Assembly: GCA_034434235.1 (NCBI GenBank)
Contig: DAOTZV010000129.1
Span: 32,140-96,139, forward strand
Source of the DNA: CAKZKT01 sp034434235
GTDB taxonomy: Bacteria; Chloroflexota; Anaerolineae; CG2-30-64-16
Length of the DNA stretch: 64,000 nucleotides
Reading direction: 5' to 3'
Made by a program: the position numbers and the translations under genes. The notes beneath the pieces were generated by a model. The model had not been told where the DNA came from. It worked only from the letters and a program-made list of their open reading frames with translations, and made no database searches. This document shows positions 16,600 through 23,358 of the stretch, one piece after another (within the stretch, counting starts at the first letter, position 1; every line of letters starts with the position of its first letter).

Positions 16600-16965
16600 A
16601 TGGAACCATCCGATAACCTGTCTGGGGCACCCCTCACCGCCCACGCCAATCTCTGGCTGGAAGCCAACGGCCAGGTCGCGCTGAGCCGCTGGCGCGTGCA
16701 ACTGTTAGAAGCGATCGCCGCGACCGGCTCGATTCGCGCCGCGGCCGCGCAGATGAAGATCACCTACAACCTGGCGTGGCACCGCCTGGACGAGATGGAG
16801 CAGGCGCTGGGCGTCCAGTTGGTGCATCGGCAGCGCGGCGGCCCCGGGGGCGGCGCGGCGCAGCTCACCGAACAAGGCCGGGCCTATGTAGCGCGCTTCA
16901 ACCGCTTTGCCGCAGAGGTGGACGCGGTCATGGCGCGGGCCTTCGAGGCCCATTTCGGCAGCTGA
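16600..16965 (+). CDS. ModE-like winged helix-turn-helix regulator (DNA-binding domain only)
   Basis: A 121-residue protein corresponding to the N-terminal DNA-binding domain of ModE. Seen are WLEANGQVALSRWRVQLLEA, the helix-turn-helix ATGSIRAAAAQMKITYNLAW with the following HRLDEMEQALG, and a Gly-rich wing RGGPGGGAAQLTEQG. The C-terminal molybdate-binding MOP domains of full ModE (about 260 residues) are absent, as in many stand-alone LysR-type-HTH members near molybdenum or tungsten genes. It lies directly upstream of the riboswitch-like leader and the aldehyde oxidoreductase, so control of Mo/W or pterin use is a fair inference. How it would sense metal without MOP domains is unclear. Confidence 0.82.
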   Translation: MEPSDNLSGAPLTAHANLWLEANGQVALSRWRVQLLEAIAATGSIRAAAAQMKITYNLAWHRLDEMEQALGVQLVHRQRGGPGGGAAQLTEQGRAYVARFNRFAAEVDAVMARAFEAHFGS

Positions 16966-16994
16966 GGCGCAGGAGATTTGGGGCTGCCGCAAAC

Positions 16995-17022
16995 TTGCAT
17001 AATCGGCCGAAATGCGTACAAT
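16995..17022 (+). promoter_or_regulatory. Promoter of the aldehyde oxidoreductase leader
   Basis: TTGCAT (16995-17000), a 16-base spacer and TACAAT (17017-17022). Transcription would begin near 17029 and read a long structured leader before the gene at 17261. The gap between the ModE-like gene and this gene holds only this promoter, the leader and its terminator. Confidence 0.6.
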
Positions 17023-17039
17023 GATTTTGTAAGCCTGCT

Positions 17040-17158
17040 CCCTATCTTGCTTGTAGTCCACCGACAGGGTAATGACAGCGCAGTATTTGCCCGGCAACAC
17101 TTCGCAGCGGTCCGGAACATCTCTGATCAAGCTGTTTCGGAAGGGTGAGGAAGCGAAA
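17040..17158 (+). promoter_or_regulatory. Moco-riboswitch-like (Mo/W cofactor) leader RNA
   Basis: A structured leader directly upstream of a pterin-tungsten enzyme. It contains CCGACAGGGTAATGAC, AGCGCAG, CCCGGCAAC, GCGGTCCGGAAC and TTCGGAAGGGTGAGGAAGC in the order I recall for the Moco RNA motif: a conserved GGGTAATGAC, then CCGG boxes that can pair, then a GGAA-GGTG-type closing strand. An intrinsic terminator follows at once, so the logic would be ligand-dependent termination. I identify the motif from memory of its consensus; a covariance-model search would be decisive. The related Tuco (tungsten cofactor) variant is also possible given the gene it controls. Confidence 0.65.
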
Positions 17159-17193
17159 GGGCGTTATATCTGGCCGATATAACGCCCTTTTTG
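17159..17193 (+). terminator. Intrinsic terminator inside the AOR leader
   Basis: GGGCGTTATATC / GATATAACGCCC, a perfect 12-bp stem with a 5-base loop, followed by TTTTTG. It sits 68 bp before the oxidoreductase start codon and about 130 bases after the promoter, so it is an attenuator for the downstream gene and not simply the end of the regulator gene. Confidence 0.88.
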
Positions 17194-17260
17194 TTTCACA
17201 TGAGGATGGCCAGCCACATCATTCCCATAAAATGTCCGCAGAATGCATAAGGAGGTGCAC

Positions 17261-19078
17261 ATGAATCTGGGCGGATATGCCAATCGGGTGGCCTGGATCG
17301 ACCTGACCAAAGGGACGGTCGAGTACAAGCCGATCGCGGAGGAGGACGCGCTGAAGTACATCGGCGCGCGCGGCCTGGGGGTGAAGTACGTCTTCGACAA
17401 CGGCCCCAAGGTGGATCCGCTGTCGCCGGAAAACATCCTGTGCTTCATGAACGGCCCGTTGACCGGCACCGACGCCAACATGAGCGGTCGCATGGCCATC
17501 GTGACCAAGTCGCCGCTCACCGGCACCGTGACCGACTCGCATCACGGCGGCTGGTCGGCGGCCCGGCTCAAGTGGGCGGGCTTCGACGGCCTGGTCTTCA
17601 AGGGCAAGGCCGAAAAGCCGGTCTATGCCTATGTGGAGAACGGCCAGGTGACGTTGCACGACGCCAGCGACCTGTGGGGCAAGGGGGTCCACGAGACGAT
17701 CAAGATCCTGCAAGAGCGCTACGGCAACGAAAAGGAGCTGAGCATCATCGCGATCGGCCCGGCCGGCGAGAACCTGGTGAAGTTCGCCTGCTGGGTGAAC
17801 GAGAACGATCGCGCCTCGGGTCGCGGCGGCACCGGCTGCGTGGGCGGCAGCAAGCACCTGAAGGCCATCGTGATCCGCGGCAAGCACGCCGATCGGCCCC
17901 GGCCGGTGGACCGGGACGGCTGGAAGACGGCCCACCAGCGCGCGCTGGCTACCATCATGGACGAGGCCAACGTCACCTCCCCGCGCAAGGGCGGCCTGTC
18001 GGTCTACGGCACCAACGTGCTGATGAACATCACCAGCAACATGGGCGCGCTGCCCAGCTACAACAGCAAGGTGACCAGCTTCGGCGAGAACGGCGAGCTG
18101 ATCAGCGGCGAGTGGGTCAAGGCGAACATCCTGGTGAATGACCCCACTTGCCACGCCTGCCCGGTGGCCTGCAAGAAGGAGGTCGAGGTCAAGGAAGGGC
18201 CGTTCAAGATCCACATGGAGAGCCTGGAGTACGAGCCGGCCTGGTCGCTGGGCGCCAACTGCGGCAACAACGACGCCGGCGCGATTGCCTACATGATTGA
18301 CCGGGCCAACGACTACGGCTACGACGCCATCGAGATCGGCGATGTCCTCTCCCTGTACATGGAGTACAGCGAGCGGGGCTACGCCAACGGCGACGGCCTG
18401 GCCTGGGGCGACCGCCACGGCATGGTCGAGCTCATGCGCAAGATCGCCTACCGCGAGGGGATCGGCGACATCCTGGCCGAGGGCACCGGCAAGGCGGCCG
18501 CGAAGCTGGGCCATCCCGAGCTGGGCATGCACGTCAAGGGCCAGGGCATCCCGGCCTACGATCCGCGCGGCCTCAAGGGCATGGGCATCGCCTACGCCAC
18601 CTCGAACCGCGGCGCGTGCCACCTGCGCGGCTACACCCCGGCCAGCGAGCTGGGCCTGATCCCGCTCAAGACCGACCCGCTGGCCTGGAAGGGCAAGGGC
18701 GAGCTGCTCAAGCTGCTCCAGGACTTGCATGCGTTCTCCGACAGCCTGGATCTGTGCAAGTTCTCGGCCTTCGCCGAGGGCGCGGAGGAGTACGCCCTCC
18801 AGTACAGCGCCATGACCGGCCGGGCCATCACGGCCGATGAGGTGCTCAAGACCGGCGAGCGCATCTACAACCTGGAGCGCTACTACAACAACCTCTGCGG
18901 CTTCGACGGCAAGGACGACACCCTGCCGGAGCGCTTCCTGAAGGAGCCTTCCACCATGCCCGGCTCCCAGGGCCATGTCTGCGAGCTGGACCTGATGAAG
19001 GAGGAGTACTATCGGGTGCGCGGCTGGGATAACGGCGTGGTCACCGAGGCCAAGCTGAAGGAGCTGGGGATCGCTTAA
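17261..19078 (+). CDS. aor: Aldehyde ferredoxin oxidoreductase (tungsten-type)
   Basis: A 605-residue AOR family enzyme that oxidises aldehydes to acids with ferredoxin, using a bis-pterin tungsten (or molybdenum) cofactor and a 4Fe-4S cluster in the cytoplasm. The cluster ligands are visible as Cys297, Cys300, Cys304 (CHACPVAC) and Cys499 (DLCKFSAF), the spacing of the family. Other conserved stretches are GGRG-like IGARGLGVKYVFD, GRMAIVTKSPLTGTVTDSHH, GPAGENLVKFACWVNEN and RGGTGCVGGSKHLKAIV. The ATG at 17261 follows a strong AAGGAGGTGCAC; the upstream in-frame start at 17243 overlaps that site. Length is normal. Expression is probably gated by the riboswitch-like leader. The aldehyde substrate is not evident. 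Confidence 0.93.
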   Translation: MNLGGYANRVAWIDLTKGTVEYKPIAEEDALKYIGARGLGVKYVFDNGPKVDPLSPENILCFMNGPLTGTDANMSGRMAIVTKSPLTGTVTDSHHGGWSAARLKWAGFDGLVFKGKAEKPVYAYVENGQVTLHDASDLWGKGVHETIKILQERYGNEKELSIIAIGPAGENLVKFACWVNENDRASGRGGTGCVGGSKHLKAIVIRGKHADRPRPVDRDGWKTAHQRALATIMDEANVTSPRKGGLSVYGTNVLMNITSNMGALPSYNSKVTSFGENGELISGEWVKANILVNDPTCHACPVACKKEVEVKEGPFKIHMESLEYEPAWSLGANCGNNDAGAIAYMIDRANDYGYDAIEIGDVLSLYMEYSERGYANGDGLAWGDRHGMVELMRKIAYREGIGDILAEGTGKAAAKLGHPELGMHVKGQGIPAYDPRGLKGMGIAYATSNRGACHLRGYTPASELGLIPLKTDPLAWKGKGELLKLLQDLHAFSDSLDLCKFSAFAEGAEEYALQYSAMTGRAITADEVLKTGERIYNLERYYNNLCGFDGKDDTLPERFLKEPSTMPGSQGHVCELDLMKEEYYRVRGWDNGVVTEAKLKELGIA

Positions 19079-19118
19079 AAAAGCTCACACAAAGACACAA
19101 AGAGCACAAATTGGACAA

Positions 19119-19158
19119 GATAGCAACCGGCACACTCCGCGCCGGTTGCTATCTTTTT
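19119..19158 (+). terminator. Intrinsic terminator after the aldehyde oxidoreductase
   Basis: GATAGCAACCGGC / GCCGGTTGCTATC, a perfect 13-bp stem with a 9-base loop, followed by TTTTT. It lies 40 bp after the AOR stop and abuts the stop codon of the convergent protoglobin-MoaD gene. Confidence 0.9.
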
Positions 19159-20065
19159 ATCTTCCCGGCGGGAAGATGCTCAGCCGGTCGCCGGGCACCA
19201 GCGCGGCCTGCAACCCGCCCGCGTATTCCACGTTGCGGCCGTTGAGGCGGATGTTCCAATCGCGCCGCGGCCGATAGGCCGGCCGCACCCGCATCCAGGG
19301 GGTGCCCTCCTCGTCCGGCCGATATTCGTCCAGCCACACGGGATCGAACACCTCGCGGCGCAGTTCGGGGAAGTAGTTGAAGAACTTGCGCAGGGCATGT
19401 TCGACGCGGCTGCCCGCCCCCAGCTTCACGCTCACCTCTTCGGCCTCGATCAGCGTGCGCAGCCGGCCGTAGACTTCGACCGGCAGGGCGAAGTCGCCCG
19501 CGTCCAGCTCGCGCGCGGCATGATAGCCGGCCGACATCAGGTGCCCGTGCATGGTGAGCAGCTTGTGCCAGCCGCTCAACGCGCGCGCCACCAGCGCCGC
19601 ATCGCGCAGCTCGGCCGCGATGTAGCCGGCGAAGTTGGCCTGCGCCAGGCTGATCGCGCCGGACACGTAGACCTCGGGCACGTGGATGTGCCGCGGGCCG
19701 TGGCCGGCATGGTACTTGCCGGCGCGGTACAGGTAGCGGGCCAGGTCGTCGCTCAGGTCCAGGCCGATGGTGCGCGCCAGCCAGATGGTGAAGAAGCGCC
19801 GGCGTTCGGCCAGGTGCTCGGGGTCGGGGCCCTGCTCCCAGCCCAGGATCTCGGCCGTCTCCTTGAAGTTCAGCAGATAATCATACGCGCCGACGACGAA
19901 TTCCGTGCCGTGGCGCATCAGGATCTCGACCGTCTCGGCCATGGCCGCCAGGTCCTGCCGGTTGAGATCCAGGAAGCTGCGCAGGCGCCGCCACTCTTCT
20001 TCCGGCGCCGGCGCCAGATCGGTCAACAACATGGCATCGGCATGTACACCCTCTCCGCCGTCCAT
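19157..20065 (-). CDS. Protoglobin domain fused to a MoaD-like ubiquitin-fold domain
   Basis: A 302-residue fusion. The N-terminal ~190 residues match the protoglobin/globin-coupled sensor fold: a long helical start, LMRHGTEFVVGAYDYLLN, then KYHAGHGPRHIHVPEVYVSG, in which His119 aligns with the proximal haem ligand of protoglobin and HIHVPEVYV with its conserved HIPLRY-like segment. The C-terminal ~90 residues resemble MoaD (VEVSVKLGAG, WNIRLNGRNVEYAGGLQ, GDRLSIFPP), but the protein ends FPPGR and lacks the terminal Gly-Gly on which MoaD carries sulfur. The ATG follows GGAGGGAAGT. It is convergent with the AOR gene and last in a minus-strand operon. A gas- or redox-sensing role linked to the pterin cofactor is an inference. 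Confidence 0.8.
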   Translation of the reverse strand: MDGGEGVHADAMLLTDLAPAPEEEWRRLRSFLDLNRQDLAAMAETVEILMRHGTEFVVGAYDYLLNFKETAEILGWEQGPDPEHLAERRRFFTIWLARTIGLDLSDDLARYLYRAGKYHAGHGPRHIHVPEVYVSGAISLAQANFAGYIAAELRDAALVARALSGWHKLLTMHGHLMSAGYHAARELDAGDFALPVEVYGRLRTLIEAEEVSVKLGAGSRVEHALRKFFNYFPELRREVFDPVWLDEYRPDEEGTPWMRVRPAYRPRRDWNIRLNGRNVEYAGGLQAALVPGDRLSIFPPGR

Positions 20066-20080
20066 ACTTCCCTCCGTCGG

Positions 20081-20329
20081 CTATCCGCCCGCGCGGATGG
20101 CTTTCTTCTGCAACGCCGCAATGACCTGCTCAACGGCGGCTGGCTCGCCGCTGAACGCCACCTCGGTGACCCCCAGCCGCAGCGCGTGGAGGCGGACCGG
20201 CTCGCCGGCCCATACCCGCGCCTGCCACCCCGGCCCCGCGATCAGGCCTGGCGCCGTCTCCGCGCCGCCCAGCTCGGTCAGGTAGAGGATCACGATGGGC
20301 ACGCCGATCCCGCGCAGTGTCAGTTGCAT
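20081..20329 (-). CDS. Small protein ending in Gly-Gly, unknown family
   Basis: An 82-residue protein of mixed alpha/beta character (MQLTLRGIGVPIVILYLTEL, then VTEVAFSGEPAAVEQVIAAL). It ends AIRAGG, a C-terminal diglycine such as sulfur carriers use, though the rest does not clearly read as a ubiquitin fold. It lies 15 bp upstream of the protoglobin-MoaD gene and 13 bp after the TIM-barrel gene, so the three are probably co-transcribed. ATG after GAGAGAAAC, a weak ribosome site. Function unknown; it could belong to the same cofactor-related system. Confidence 0.7.
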   Translation of the reverse strand: MQLTLRGIGVPIVILYLTELGGAETAPGLIAGPGWQARVWAGEPVRLHALRLGVTEVAFSGEPAAVEQVIAALQKKAIRAGG

Positions 20330-20342
20330 CGGCTTGTTTCTC

Positions 20343-21218
20343 TCAATAAGCCGGGGGACGCCGGTCGCAGACCGGCTGCAAGCTCGCTTGCAAGAACTTC
20401 AAGCCGGCGCGCACGAACTCCTCGCCGTTCGGGCAAACGTTGTGGAACATGCCGCGGCGATAGGCGAAGTCGCCCCGGCCGGAGTTGTAGCTCTCCATCA
20501 GCACGTAGCCGTCGAAGGCCAGCTCGCGCAGGGCCGCGAAAACGGCTTCCCACGGCACCAGGCCGCCGCCGGGCGCGCCCCGGTCGTTCTCGCACGCGTG
20601 CAATCCCCACAGCCGCCGGCCCACCGTCCGGATCGCCTGGCCATAGTCACGCACTTCGGTGATCAGGTGATAGGTGTCCAGCAGGACGCTCAGGTTGGGA
20701 TGGCCGGCCAGATCAAGCAGGCGCATGGCCTGGGCCGGCGTGTTGACCACGTGCGTGCGAAAGTGGCTCATCGGCTCGATCACGATCGCCACCCCACGGC
20801 GGTCGGCGTATTCGGCCAGGCGCGCCAGGCCCTCGGCCGTGCGCGGGTATTCGTCGGCCGGGGGGATGCGCCGCTTGACGGTGCCGGGATGGCCGTAGAG
20901 CGCGCCGGTATAGGCTACGGCGCCGATCTCGGCCGCGCGATCCACCTGGCGCATGTGCCACGCCAGGCCCGCGGCCCGCTCGGCCGGATCGTCGGCCGAA
21001 AGGTCGCACGCGGCGGGCCACTCGCCGCCCGGGCTCACGATCAACGTCAGGCCGAGCGCCTCGGCCCGCCGCCGGGTCAACGCAGACGTGAACTCTACGT
21101 CGTCGCCGACGGCGATCTCGAAGCAATCCAGGCCCAGCCCGGCGGCCACGTCCAGGATGCCGATCTGGTCGTCGGCCCACCGCTCGGTGAAGATGAAGCT
21201 GTGCGCGCCGAACTTCAT
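20343..21218 (-). CDS. Sugar phosphate isomerase/epimerase-like TIM barrel
   Basis: A 291-residue AP-endonuclease-2/xylose-isomerase-like barrel, near D-tagatose/D-psicose 3-epimerases. Metal-ligand positions of the family are visible as the Glu of VAIVIEPMSHF, the Asp of VLLDTYHL, the His of WGLHACEND and the Glu of VLMESYNSG, so a divalent-metal enzyme is expected. It starts with MKFGAHSFIFTERW. The ATG overlaps the stop of the zinc-ribbon gene by 4 bases (ATGA). Substrate could be a keto-sugar or an inositol derivative; the neighbours do not settle it. Confidence 0.83.
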   Translation of the reverse strand: MKFGAHSFIFTERWADDQIGILDVAAGLGLDCFEIAVGDDVEFTSALTRRRAEALGLTLIVSPGGEWPAACDLSADDPAERAAGLAWHMRQVDRAAEIGAVAYTGALYGHPGTVKRRIPPADEYPRTAEGLARLAEYADRRGVAIVIEPMSHFRTHVVNTPAQAMRLLDLAGHPNLSVLLDTYHLITEVRDYGQAIRTVGRRLWGLHACENDRGAPGGGLVPWEAVFAALRELAFDGYVLMESYNSGRGDFAYRRGMFHNVCPNGEEFVRAGLKFLQASLQPVCDRRPPAY

Positions 21219-22291
21219 GGCCCGGCCGCCGGTTCGACGCCGGTCACCGCGCCGAAGGTGTTGATCTTCAGCTTCCAGCGCGTGCCGGGCTGAAAGCGGC
21301 TGAACTCCGCGGCGTCGGCCGGACTAAACGTGTAAGTCTTGTCGTTCGCCAGGAAGTTGACCTGATAGCTTTCCTGCCGCGCGCCGGCGCGCTGGCCCTC
21401 GGCCAGCCGCACTTCGGGCCAGATGGGGTTGGGATCGGCGCCCTGGGCCACCACCGTGTTGATCACGCGCCATTCGAGCGCCTGATAGTCGCACCAGTCG
21501 GCATACACCTCGTACCAGCATTGTTGCACGACCTTGCCGTAGCCGCTGCCCTGATCTACGGTGTAGGGCGTGCCGCACACCTCTTTGGCATCCGGCGCGG
21601 GGTTCGGCTGGGTGTGGTGCACCTTGCGCGTGCACTGGCCCACCGTCGCACCGGCGGGGATCTCGTCTCGCCACGCCTGCCGCGTGACCGGCGCCAGCGC
21701 CTCGACGGCGATGGCGCGCCGCCAGCTCACCCCGTTTACCTGGCCGATTGTGTCGGTGGTGCGCGTCGAGAGCGCGAAGAGGAGGCCCCCCAGCAGACAG
21801 AGGCCCAGGAGCACTGCAACGAGGATGCCGGTCGGGAATTTCGCTTTGGCCGGCGCGGGCGCCGCGGCCGGGGCCACAGGTTGCGCCAGGGCCGCGCCGC
21901 ACGCCGCGCACTTCAGCGCGGTGGCCGGGTTCTCTTTGCCGCACGCCGGACACTTCAGCGGCGCCGCGGGCTCAGCGCGAAACGCGCCGAGGACCTGTCC
22001 CGCCTGGCGCGCCTTGCCTTCGGCCAGGTCCGCGCCGCACTGCTTGCACGTCTTGGCCGTGGCCGGGTTGGCCGTGCCGCAATAAGCGCACTGGATGTCG
22101 GGGCCGGCCCTGGCCTGGGCAAGCCTGGCCTCGTCGGTGATCAGTTCTTCCTGGGGCGCCTGCTCGAACCGGATCTCCTCGGTGAGCGCCGCGCCGCATT
22201 GCCGGCATTTCTTCGCGCTGCCGGGGTTGCGCGTGCCGCAGCTCGGACACCGCCACTCCAGCTCGACATAGCCTAATTCTCTCTCGGTCAT
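21215..22291 (-). CDS. Zinc-ribbon membrane protein
   Basis: A 358-residue protein with three zinc ribbons in its N-terminal ~125 residues: CPSCGTRNPGSAKKCRQCG, CAYCGTANPATAKTCKQCG and CPACGKENPATALKCAACG. A single membrane helix follows (ILVAVLLGLCLLGGLLFAL) and then a C-terminal domain with many Trp/Cys, probably extracellular. The ATG at 22291 follows AAAGGGGCAAG; the longer TTG start at 22312 lies in a palindromic repeat. The ribbon-helix-ectodomain design is widespread but its function is unknown. It is coupled by a 4-base overlap to the TIM-barrel gene. Confidence 0.8.
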   Translation of the reverse strand: MTERELGYVELEWRCPSCGTRNPGSAKKCRQCGAALTEEIRFEQAPQEELITDEARLAQARAGPDIQCAYCGTANPATAKTCKQCGADLAEGKARQAGQVLGAFRAEPAAPLKCPACGKENPATALKCAACGAALAQPVAPAAAPAPAKAKFPTGILVAVLLGLCLLGGLLFALSTRTTDTIGQVNGVSWRRAIAVEALAPVTRQAWRDEIPAGATVGQCTRKVHHTQPNPAPDAKEVCGTPYTVDQGSGYGKVVQQCWYEVYADWCDYQALEWRVINTVVAQGADPNPIWPEVRLAEGQRAGARQESYQVNFLANDKTYTFSPADAAEFSRFQPGTRWKLKINTFGAVTGVEPAAGP

Positions 22292-22302
22292 CTTGCCCCT
22301 TT

Positions 22303-22322
22303 GCGAGCTCAAGCTCGCCCTA
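22303..22322. repeat. GGCGAG-type palindrome forming a stop codon
   Basis: GCGAGCT / AGCTCGC followed by CCTACG. It is related to the triple repeat at 11489-11578. Its CTA supplies the TAG stop of the D-cysteine desulfhydrase-like gene on the minus strand, and it sits 12 bp before the next start codon. Confidence 0.6.
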
Positions 22323-23339
22323 CGAAATGAGCTCTCCTGCGTAGGCGAAGAGCGCCGGACTGCCGCCGGTGTGCCAGAAGATGATCGTGTGCGCGTCGGC
22401 GATGCCGAAACGCGCCAGGGCGCCGGGCCGACGCAACAGCTCGAGCAGGCCGCCGAATGCCCGGCCGGTGTACACCGGATCGAGCAGGATGCCTTCAGTG
22501 CGGGCCATCAGGCGAATGGCTTCGCGTTCCAGGTCGCCCATGACGCCGTAGCCGCCGCCCAGGAACGCGTCGCTCACCAGGATGTCGGCCGCGGCGAAGG
22601 TGTGGGGCTTGCCCAGGCGCCCGGCGGTGCGGGTGGCCAGTTCGGCGACCGCAGCTTGCAGTTTCGCCTCCGGCTCGTCTATGCTGATGCCCAGGATCGG
22701 CACATCCCAGCCGAGCGCGTATGCGCCGGCCACCAATCCCGCCTGGGTGCCGCCCGAGCTAGAGGGGACCACGATCAGGTCGGGTGTGATGTCCAGCGCA
22801 TGCACCTGCTCGTGCAGTTCCTCCAGCGCCAGCGCGTAGCCGCAAGCGCCGACCGGATCGGACCCGCCGTAGGTGATGAGATAGGGGCGTCGTCCGGCCG
22901 CGCGCAGTTCTGCGGCCAGCTCGTTCAGCCGGTTCAGCCGGTTTGCGCGCGTTGTCCAGTGGCATCTGGCGCCGAAGAGCAGGTCGAGCAGGTAGTTGCC
23001 GGTCGGCGGATCGGTCGGCTGGCCGGCGAGCACCAGCTCGCACGCGAGGCCGGCGAGGGCCGCCGCGGCCGCCGTCTGCCGACAGTGGTTCGATTGCACG
23101 GCGCCGGTCGTGATCAACGTGTCGCACCCCTGCGCCAGCGCGTCGGCCACCAGGAACTCCAGCTTGCGCGTCTTGTTGCCGCCGGTCGCCAGGCCGGTCT
23201 GGTCATCGCGCTTGAGCCAGAGCTGGATGGGCGCCCGGCCGACGTCGTTCGTCAGCCGGGCGCTCAATCGCGACGCCGGGTGGAGCGGCGTGGGCAGAAA
23301 GGCGATGGGATGACGAGGGAGATGGGAAGTGATAGACAT
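22320..23339 (-). CDS. D-cysteine desulfhydrase / ACC deaminase family PLP enzyme
   Basis: A 339-residue PLP-dependent enzyme of the DcyD/ACC deaminase group, which breaks down D-cysteine (giving pyruvate, sulfide and ammonia) or related amino acids. The Schiff-base lysine is Lys56 in GGNKTRKLE, the QSNH motif is at 82-85 and the PLP-phosphate loop is SSSGGTQAGLVAG. DcyD and true ACC deaminases differ at a few residues near the active site and I cannot separate them by eye; D-cysteine desulfhydrase is the more common in this phylum. ATG start without a strong ribosome site. Its position near a MoaD-like gene could hint at sulfur supply, but this is speculative. Confidence 0.83.
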   Translation of the reverse strand: MSITSHLPRHPIAFLPTPLHPASRLSARLTNDVGRAPIQLWLKRDDQTGLATGGNKTRKLEFLVADALAQGCDTLITTGAVQSNHCRQTAAAAALAGLACELVLAGQPTDPPTGNYLLDLLFGARCHWTTRANRLNRLNELAAELRAAGRRPYLITYGGSDPVGACGYALALEELHEQVHALDITPDLIVVPSSSGGTQAGLVAGAYALGWDVPILGISIDEPEAKLQAAVAELATRTAGRLGKPHTFAAADILVSDAFLGGGYGVMGDLEREAIRLMARTEGILLDPVYTGRAFGGLLELLRRPGALARFGIADAHTIIFWHTGGSPALFAYAGELIS

Positions 23340-23358
23340 GAGTTTTTCCGCTCGCTGC

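Noticed and set aside
17159..17193. Hairpin read only as the terminator of the ModE-like gene
   Set aside because: A promoter lies between that gene and the hairpin, and a conserved leader precedes it, so attenuation of the downstream gene is the better reading.
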